Shown: piece after piece, positions 20,699 to 29,214 of the stretch
Numbering within the stretch: position 1 is the first letter of the stretch
How the letters are laid out: the number at the start of each line of letters is the position of its first letter
NCBI GenBank assembly: GCA_020633515.1
Contig: JACKDM010000007.1
Span: 95,001-124,214 of the forward strand
Direction: 5' to 3'
Source: Myxococcales bacterium
GTDB taxonomy: Bacteria; Myxococcota; Bradymonadia; UBA7976; UBA1532
Length of the DNA: 29,214 nucleotides
Notes under the pieces: generated by a model
What the model was told of the DNA's origin: nothing
Databases searched by the model: none
Seen by the model: the letters and a program-made list of their open reading frames with translations, nothing else
Program-made: the position numbers and the translations under genes

Positions 20699-21235
20699 TC
20701 AGGCTTCCTTCGACCGGTCGTCGAGGTAGGCGGTGAGCGCGTCGGCGGTCTTCTGGAAGTTGGGCTCGATCAGCTTGCCGACGAACTTCTCCACGCCCGC
20801 CGTCGCCTTGCCGATCATGAGCTTGGGCACGAGCCCCTTGAGGTCGAGGTCGAGGGTGCCGCGGATCCGCATCTCGGTCTTGCCGCCGCCGATGTCGTGG
20901 TAGCTCGTCGTGCCCTTGCAGTCGACGCGGTCGGCCATGAAGCCGACCTCGAGGCGCCAGCGGCAGAGCTTGTCGGCCTCGGTCCAGGTCGCGTGGTCGT
21001 GCCAGAACATCTTCTTCGCGTCGACGAAGGGCCGGGCCATCGCGGGGATCTCGGTGGCGGCGGCGTGCCAGGTGTTGAGGAGCTTGACGGTGCCGGGCAC
21101 GCTCTCGTCGCGGGCGCCGACCTCGATGCGATCGACGTTGGGCATGAAGGCCGCCATCTCGGGCAGCTTGTCGCGCATCGCGCTGAAGACCTCGTCGATG
21201 GGGTAGGGGATGATGGTGTCGACGGCGATGTCCAC
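20699..21235 (-). CDS. SRPBCC-fold (START-like) protein (178 aa)
   Basis: A GTG at 21235 is the best start, with GGAG about ten bases upstream. From there the protein opens as VDIAVDTIIPYPIDEVFSAM, the typical first strand and helix of SRPBCC/START-like domains, and the 178-residue length suits one such domain. The C-terminal long helix (KFVGKLIEPNFQKTADALTAYL) closes the ligand cavity in this fold. No signal peptide or membrane segment is present. The fold binds hydrophobic ligands, and no catalytic role can be inferred. It is the first gene of a probable two-gene unit with srkA and is divergent from the large kinase-ATPase gene across 135 bp. Confidence 0.8.
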   Translation of the reverse strand: MDIAVDTIIPYPIDEVFSAMRDKLPEMAAFMPNVDRIEVGARDESVPGTVKLLNTWHAAATEIPAMARPFVDAKKMFWHDHATWTEADKLCRWRLEVGFMADRVDCKGTTSYHDIGGGKTEMRIRGTLDLDLKGLVPKLMIGKATAGVEKFVGKLIEPNFQKTADALTAYLDDRSKEA

Positions 21236-21370
21236 GCTGGGGCTCCGGGTCAGGGGTGTGGCCGCATCTTGGCGCGGCGGGGGGCGATCGTAAAGGCACC
21301 GGAAGGAAATAAGTCGAGCCACCGAGGGCGTGGTGCCGAAGGGGATGAGCCGGCGTCGCGACCGGCCGCA

Positions 21371-24985
<3,615 letters not shown>

Positions 24986-25006
24986 AGCCGAGGCGTCCGC
25001 CGGGCG

Positions 25007-25025
25007 AGGTTTCTTTTAGAAACCT
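25007..25025 (+). other. Small hairpin after the kinase-ATPase gene
   Basis: AGGTTTC and GAAACCT form a perfect 7-bp stem around TTTTA, 21 bases after the stop at 24985. No T tract follows, so it is at best a weak terminator or an mRNA 3'-end stabiliser. Confidence 0.4.
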
Positions 25026-25074
25026 TGAGACGACCCGATCCGGCGGGTTTCGTTACGGTCTGTGTCAGGTGACG

Positions 25075-25205
25075 CGGCTCCCCACGGCGTCAACGGGCAA
25101 GGCGCCGTGGGGAGCCGAACGCCGATCGCGCCCCGCGATCCCGCACCGCGACGAAACATCGGCCGGGCGACCTCGTAGTCGCCGGTGCATCCAGCACCCA
25201 GGAGG
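25075..25205 (+). promoter_or_regulatory. Structured 5' leader before the MsrB gene
   Basis: Four consecutive hairpins precede the ribosome site: a perfect 15-bp stem with a 13-base loop (25075-25117, arms beginning CGGCTCCCC and ending GGGGAGCCG); GATCGCG/CGCGATC (25124-25140); GGCGAC/GTCGCC (25166-25183); and GGTGC/GCACC (25184-25198), which abuts the previous one. AGGAGG (25200-25205) follows one base later. The layout suggests control of translation or attenuation. I do not recognise a known riboswitch class, and the first stem could instead be a terminator-like element without a T tract. Confidence 0.5.
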
Positions 25206-25212
25206 CCCGCCG

Positions 25213-25782
25213 ATGACCCTGCCCCGCCCGACCCTCTTCGCCCTCATCCTCGCCGCGCTGACCACGCTCTCCGCCTGTTCGAGCCAGGCCACCCCGCCCG
25301 CCGGTGAAGCGACGCCCGCGGCCGGCGCATCCACCCGCAGCTACCCGCAGATCCCCGCAGGAGACAAGCTCATGCTGTCCGACGACGAGTGGAAGAAGAA
25401 GCTGACCCCCGAGCAGTACCGCGTCCTCCGCGAGGCCGGCACCGAGCGGGCCTGGACCGGCGCGCTGCTCGACAACAAGAAGAAGGGCACCTACCGCTGC
25501 GCCGCCTGCGGCGCGCCGCTCTTCCAGAGCGACACCAAGTACGACTCCGGCAGCGGCTGGCCGAGCTTCCACACCGCGCTCGAAGGCCGCGTCGACGAGA
25601 AGGTCGACCACACCCACGGCATGATCCGCACCGAGGTGCTGTGCAGCCGCTGCGGCGGCCACCTCGGCCACAAGTTCCCCGACGGGCCGCGGCCGACCGG
25701 CGAGCGCTACTGCATCAACTCGGTCTCGCTCGACTTCGAGCCGGCGCAGAGTCTGCCCGCCGACGCGCCCGAGAAGAAGTAG
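25213..25782 (+). CDS. msrB: Peptide methionine (R)-S-oxide reductase, lipoprotein form (189 aa)
   Basis: MsrB reduces methionine-R-sulfoxide in oxidised proteins. The catalytic cysteine is Cys167 in RYCINSVSL. Four structural zinc ligands are present as CAAC (96, 99) and CSRC (144, 147), and the family blocks [11 protein letters not shown] and [10 protein letters not shown] are intact. An N-terminal lipoprotein signal (ALTTLSAC) predicts anchoring in the cell envelope, so the enzyme would repair envelope proteins. The ATG at 25213 is fixed by AGGAGG seven bases upstream. It lacks a fused MsrA domain. It converges with the small gene at 25784, one base apart. Sulfur amino acid genes follow, which suits its role. 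Confidence 0.95.
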   Translation: MTLPRPTLFALILAALTTLSACSSQATPPAGEATPAAGASTRSYPQIPAGDKLMLSDDEWKKKLTPEQYRVLREAGTERAWTGALLDNKKKGTYRCAACGAPLFQSDTKYDSGSGWPSFHTALEGRVDEKVDHTHGMIRTEVLCSRCGGHLGHKFPDGPRPTGERYCINSVSLDFEPAQSLPADAPEKK

Positions 25783-25783
25783 C

Positions 25784-26098
25784 TCAGCGCGCGTAGGTGG
25801 CGACGATCTCGCGCGGCGGGCGGGCGACCGCCGTCAGCCGGCTGGTGAGGATGTCGTTGTCGCCGTTCTCGAACCACAAGAGGCTGTCGACCGTCGGCGC
25901 GAGCTCGGGCTCGAGGCCGGTCGGACCGGGCTTGACGGCCCCGAAGAGCACCTTGCCGACGGCGGGGTGCTCCTCGCGCCACTCGCCGGTGTTGCGGTCG
26001 CGCACCGCGACGCAGCGCTTGTCGCGCAGGTGGTACTCGGTGTTGCGGGTGACGTAGAGGGTGTGGCGCCGCCGCTCGGGCCCTTCGTACTGGCTCAT
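25784..26098 (-). CDS. Small conserved-looking protein of unknown function (104 aa)
   Basis: The ATG at 26098 has a good ribosome site (GGGAGG five bases upstream), and a candidate promoter lies at 26140-26168. The product begins MSQYEGPERRRH. A basic N-terminal patch of this type also starts some PilZ proteins, but the rest does not show a PilZ pattern I can defend. No signal peptide, membrane helix or cysteine pair is seen (one Cys at residue 29), so it is probably cytoplasmic. It is divergent from the cystathionine beta-synthase gene and converges with msrB with a single base between stops. Codon use matches the neighbours. I do not assign a function. Confidence 0.78.
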   Translation of the reverse strand: MSQYEGPERRRHTLYVTRNTEYHLRDKRCVAVRDRNTGEWREEHPAVGKVLFGAVKPGPTGLEPELAPTVDSLLWFENGDNDILTSRLTAVARPPREIVATYAR

Positions 26099-26139
26099 CT
26101 CGACCTCCCGAATCCGCCAGGGTGGCGTTCCTGTCGCAC

Positions 26140-26189
26140 AATGTAGGATGAATGCACACCTTGCGCAAGAACACCCCGGGCAATTATTG
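26140..26189. promoter_or_regulatory. Candidate bidirectional promoter sharing a palindromic -35 box
   Basis: The self-complementary octamer TTGCGCAA (26161-26168) supplies a TTGCGC -35 on each strand. On the minus strand, 17 bases separate it from TACATT (26140-26145), a reasonable -10 for the 104-aa gene. On the plus strand, 17 bases separate it from TTATTG (26184-26189), a weaker -10 for the beta-synthase gene. Confidence 0.4.
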
Positions 26190-26229
26190 GGAGCCTGCGG
26201 CCCCCCGCCGTCGCACGGAGGACACTGTC

Positions 26230-27609
26230 ATGATGAAGGGCGCTTTCGCCGACGTCGCCGCCGCCATCGGCAACACCCCGATCGTCCGCCTCAACCGGGT
26301 CACCGCCGGGCTCAAGGCCGACATCTACGTCAAGCTCGGCTACCTCAACCCGGGCGGCTCGGTGAAGGACGTCATCGCGCTGCAGATCATCGACGAGGCC
26401 GAGAAGCGCGGCGAGCTCAAGCCGGGGGGCACCATCGTCGAGGCGACGAGCGGCAACACCGGCGCCGGCCTCGCGATGATCGCGGCGCTGCGCGGGTACA
26501 AGTGCATCTTCGTGATGGCCGACAAGCAGTCGATGACCAAGGTCAAGGCGCTGCGCGCGGCCGGGGCCAAGGTGGTCATCACCCCGACCGACGTCGAGCC
26601 CGACGACCCCCGCTCCTACTACTCCGTCGCCCGCCGCATCGTCGACGAGACGCCCGGCGCCTTCTACGCCAACCAGTACCACAACCCCGACAACACCGCG
26701 GCCCACTACCACCACACCGGCCCCGAGATCTGGCGCCAGACCGAGGGTGAGATCGACGTCTTCGTCAGCGGCCTCGGCACCGGCGGCACCATCACCGGCA
26801 CCGGGCGCTTCCTCAAGGAGCACAAGCCCGCGGTGCAGCTCGTCGGCGTCGACGTCAAGGGCTCGGTCTACTACGACTTCTGGAAGAGCGGGAAGCTCGT
26901 GCAGCCGCACAGCTACAAGGTCGAGGGCATCGGCGAGGACTTCTTCCCCTCGACGATCGACCTCTCGATCATCGACCACGTCGTGCAGCTCGGCGACAAG
27001 GAGAGCTTCACGATGACCCGCGCGCTCGCCCGCCAGGAGGGCATCTACACCGGCGGCAGCGGCGGCGCCGCGGTGCTCGGCGCGATCCGCTACGCCGAGA
27101 TGATCGACCGTCCGGCCAACATCGTGGTGCTCTTGCCCGACAGCGCCAGCCGCTACCTCGACAAGGTCTTCGACGACGAGTGGATGCGCGAGCACGGCTT
27201 CCTCGACCCCGAAGAGGGCCTCGGCAGCATCCGCGACCTGCTCGGCAACAAGCCGCACCGCGTCTACACCGTCGGCCGCAGCGCCAAGGTCCGCGACGTC
27301 ATCGCGATGATGAAGGAGCGCGGCATCAGCCAGGTGCCGGTGCTCGACGCCGGCCAGCTCGTCGGGATCGTCAACGAATCCGCGCTCTTGCAGCTCCTGC
27401 TCGACAAGGGCGCCGACGCGCTCGACGGGCCCGTCGAGCGCGCGATGAGCGACGCCTACGAGGTCGCCGACCCCGACGCGCCGGTCGGGCTCTTCAACCA
27501 CATCTTCAACCAGGGCAAGGTCATCGTCGTCTGGGAGCGCGGCGAGGTCCGCGGGCTCGTCACCAAGATCGACGTCATCGACTTCCTCGCCCACCGCCGC
27601 CGCTCCTGA
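26230..27609 (+). CDS. cbs: Cystathionine beta-synthase, PLP enzyme with C-terminal CBS domain pair (459 aa)
   Basis: The enzyme condenses serine (or an activated serine) with homocysteine to cystathionine, the first step of reverse transsulfuration. The PLP lysine is Lys46 in NPGGSVKD. The substrate loop is TSGNTG (about 73-78) and the phosphate-binding loop is GTGGT (183-187). Residues from about 345 form a pair of CBS regulatory domains (VGRSAKVRDVIAMMKERGISQVPVLD is spread over the first). The second ATG-rich start at 26230 is chosen because GGAGG lies eight bases upstream; an ATG at 26152 would add a segment unlike the family and overlap the promoter. Cysteine synthase usually lacks CBS domains, and the next gene, a cystathionine lyase, supports this assignment. 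Confidence 0.9.
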   Translation: MMKGAFADVAAAIGNTPIVRLNRVTAGLKADIYVKLGYLNPGGSVKDVIALQIIDEAEKRGELKPGGTIVEATSGNTGAGLAMIAALRGYKCIFVMADKQSMTKVKALRAAGAKVVITPTDVEPDDPRSYYSVARRIVDETPGAFYANQYHNPDNTAAHYHHTGPEIWRQTEGEIDVFVSGLGTGGTITGTGRFLKEHKPAVQLVGVDVKGSVYYDFWKSGKLVQPHSYKVEGIGEDFFPSTIDLSIIDHVVQLGDKESFTMTRALARQEGIYTGGSGGAAVLGAIRYAEMIDRPANIVVLLPDSASRYLDKVFDDEWMREHGFLDPEEGLGSIRDLLGNKPHRVYTVGRSAKVRDVIAMMKERGISQVPVLDAGQLVGIVNESALLQLLLDKGADALDGPVERAMSDAYEVADPDAPVGLFNHIFNQGKVIVVWERGEVRGLVTKIDVIDFLAHRRRS

Positions 27610-27652
27610 GCCGCGCCGGCGCTTCTCGCATCACCCCCACGGAGCCCCTCGC

Positions 27653-28825
27653 ATGAAGAAGGGACGCGACCCCCTCTCGCTGCGCTTCGAGACCCGCGCC
27701 ATCCACGCCGGCCAGATCCCCGACCCCTCCACCGGGGCCGTCGCGGTGCCGATCTACCAGACGAGCACCTTCGCGCAGCCCTCACCCGGTGTCATGGTCG
27801 ACGGCTACGACTACAGCCGCGCCGACAACCCCACCCGCCGCGCGCTCGAGCACAACCTCGCCGCGCTCGAAGGCGCCCGCCACGGCCTCGCCTTCGGCAG
27901 CGGCTGCGCGGCGACGCACGCGATCATCCAGGCGCTCGGCCAGGGCGCGCACGTCATCTCGTTCGACGACGTCTATGGCGGCACCCGCCGCCTCTTCACC
28001 CGCGTCATGGCGCACGCCGACCGCCGCTTCAGCTTCGTCGACCTCCGCGACCCCGACGCCTGGCTCGCCCACGTCGAGGCCGACACCCGCGCGATCTGGA
28101 TCGAGACGCCGACCAACCCGATGCTCAAGCTCGCCGACATCGCCGCGATCGCCGAGCGGGCGCGCAAGCAGGGCATCAAGGTCATCGTCGACAACACCTT
28201 CATGTCGCCCTACTTCCAGCGCCCGCTCGAGCTCGGCGCCGACGTCGTCGTGCACTCGTGCACCAAGTACCTCGGCGGCCACAGCGACGTCGTGATGGGC
28301 GCCGTGCTGCTCGACGACGACGACTTCGCCGAGAAGCTGCGCTTCCTCCAGCTCTCGATCGGCGCCGTGCCCGGCCCGATGGACTGCTTCCTCGTGCTGC
28401 GCTCGACGAAGACCCTCGCGGTGCGCATGGAGCGCCACCAGCAAAACGCCCACGCGATCGCCCGCTGGCTGCAAGCCCACCCCGCCGTCGCGAAGGTCGT
28501 CTACCCCGGCCTCGACAGCCACCCCCAGCACGCGCTCGCCCGCCGCCAGATGTCCGGCTTCGGCGGCATGATCACCGCCATCCTCCGCGGCGGACTGCCC
28601 GCCGCGAAGCAGGTCCTCGAACGCCTCGCCGTCTTCACCCTCGCCGAGAGCCTCGGCGGCGTCGAGTCGCTCATCGAGCACCCCGGCCTCATGACCCACG
28701 CCAGCGTGCCCCCCGAGGTCCGCGCCGAGCTCGGCATCGACGACGGCCTCATCCGCCTCAGCGTCGGCATCGAGCACCACGACGACCTCATCGCCGACCT
28801 CGAACAGGCGCTCACCGGCCTCTGA
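27653..28825 (+). CDS. Cystathionine gamma-lyase (or gamma-synthase), PLP enzyme (390 aa)
   Basis: This is a Cys/Met metabolism PLP enzyme of normal family length. The PLP lysine is Lys205 in SCTKYLGGHSDVVMG. Other family blocks are TRAIHAGQ, YQTSTFAQ, YDYSRADNPTRRALE, the IETPTNPMLK segment and the C-terminal SLGGVESLIEHPGLMTHAS and LIRLSVGIE. Standing 43 bp after cystathionine beta-synthase on the same strand, it most likely cleaves cystathionine to cysteine, completing transfer of sulfur from homocysteine. Gamma-synthase cannot be excluded by sequence alone because the two share these motifs. GGAG lies eight bases before the ATG. The protein is cytoplasmic and would act as a tetramer, as known for the family. 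Confidence 0.9.
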   Translation: MKKGRDPLSLRFETRAIHAGQIPDPSTGAVAVPIYQTSTFAQPSPGVMVDGYDYSRADNPTRRALEHNLAALEGARHGLAFGSGCAATHAIIQALGQGAHVISFDDVYGGTRRLFTRVMAHADRRFSFVDLRDPDAWLAHVEADTRAIWIETPTNPMLKLADIAAIAERARKQGIKVIVDNTFMSPYFQRPLELGADVVVHSCTKYLGGHSDVVMGAVLLDDDDFAEKLRFLQLSIGAVPGPMDCFLVLRSTKTLAVRMERHQQNAHAIARWLQAHPAVAKVVYPGLDSHPQHALARRQMSGFGGMITAILRGGLPAAKQVLERLAVFTLAESLGGVESLIEHPGLMTHASVPPEVRAELGIDDGLIRLSVGIEHHDDLIADLEQALTGL

Positions 28826-28851
28826 GCCTCGACGATCGCACGATCCGCCCT

Positions 28852-28881
28852 TTGACCCCACCCCGGCGCGGCCCTTAGGAT
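28852..28881 (+). promoter_or_regulatory. Promoter of the DUF1587-type lipoprotein gene
   Basis: TTGACC (28852-28857) and TAGGAT (28876-28881) are separated by 18 bases, a good sigma-70-type pair. Transcription would start near 28888-28890, two to four bases before the GTG at 28892, so the mRNA would be essentially leaderless. Confidence 0.55.
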
Positions 28882-28891
28882 GGCGGGCACC

Positions 28892-29214
28892 GTGAGACGC
28901 ACCCTCCACATCGTCCTCGCCGCCGCGCTCGGCCTGACCGGCGCGACGCTCACCGGCTGCGAGGAGCTCCCGCCCGACGCCGCCGACACCCCCGCCGCGC
29001 CCGCGCCCGACCCCGGCGGCGGCGGCGACCCGACCCCGCCCGCTCCGCGCCCGCTCTGCGACGCCGACGCCCCCTTCGACCCCGGCCCGGCCATGCCCCG
29101 CCGGCTCACCGCGCTCGAATACCGCAGCACCGTGCGCGACCTCCTCGGCCTCGAGCTCGGCGACGCGATCACCTTCCCCCCCGACGAGCAGGCCCTCGGC
29201 TTCGACAACAACGC
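28892..29214 (+). CDS. DUF1587/DUF1592-type lipoprotein, 5' part only
   Basis: The window ends inside this gene. From the GTG at 28892 the product begins with a lipoprotein signal peptide (VRRTLHIVLAAALGLTGATLTGC), then a Pro/Ala/Gly-rich linker, then PRRLTALEYRSTVRDLLGLE and FPPDEQALGFDNNA. The last part is the recognisable start of DUF1587, the first domain of large DUF1587-1592-1588-1585 proteins common in Planctomycetota and Myxococcota, whose function is unknown. An in-frame ATG at 28880 overlaps the -10 box of the promoter above, so I prefer the GTG. It is on the same strand as the cystathionine lyase gene, 66 bp after it, but the promoter suggests separate transcription. Confidence 0.8.
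   Translation, partial: MRRTLHIVLAAALGLTGATLTGCEELPPDAADTPAAPAPDPGGGGDPTPPAPRPLCDADAPFDPGPAMPRRLTALEYRSTVRDLLGLELGDAITFPPDEQALGFDNN

Noticed and set aside
25007..25025. Strong Rho-independent terminator after the kinase-ATPase gene
   Set aside because: The stem is only 7 bp and AT-rich and no T tract follows, so it is kept only as a small hairpin.

Overview
The window looks like a chromosomal segment of a very GC-rich Gram-negative bacterium of the Myxococcota (former Deltaproteobacteria). I infer this from gene content, not from a database comparison. The content includes several Ser/Thr kinases (one with a PEGA domain, one fused to an ATPase and TPR repeats), a TPR-PATAN (DUF4388) protein, a secreted caspase-like protein, lipoproteins with thrombospondin type 3 or cysteine-paired SLH repeats, and the start of a DUF1587/DUF1592-type lipoprotein.

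Layout. Positions 1-3473 are the distal half of an rRNA operon: the 3' end of tRNA-Ala, a boxA-like site, 23S rRNA flanked by a processing stem, 5S rRNA and a strong terminator. A 16/13-bp minisatellite follows (3503-3849), then a lipoprotein gene on the minus strand. Positions 5937-9543 hold the most interesting unit: three genes overlapping by 4 bp that encode a divergent ECF-like sigma factor, a membrane zinc-finger anti-sigma factor, and an exported caspase-like protease with an EF-hand-like loop and a beta-barrel-like C-terminus. A TPR-PATAN gene follows. A gene-free stretch of about 1.2 kb (11301-12539) contains about three tandem copies of a 359-bp repeat, each carrying a long inverted repeat.

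Positions 12540-18266 carry a zinc-ribbon/kinase/TM/PEGA protein, an MBL-fold hydrolase, a polysaccharide-deacetylase-like gene and a TSP3 lipoprotein. Three of these four are interrupted by single-base losses in G/C runs, most simply explained as consensus errors. Positions 18276-21235 (minus strand) hold an SLH lipoprotein, a SrkA-like kinase and an SRPBCC protein. A 1204-residue kinase-ATPase-TPR protein follows on the plus strand.

The right end is a sulfur amino acid group: a lipoprotein MsrB with a hairpin-rich leader, then cystathionine beta-synthase and cystathionine gamma-lyase (reverse transsulfuration), with a small unknown gene divergent from the synthase across a candidate shared promoter. 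The window ends inside a DUF1587-type lipoprotein gene that may be leaderless.

Most genes prefer C-ending codons. From about 7 to 16.8 kb the plus strand is instead G-rich whichever way the genes point.
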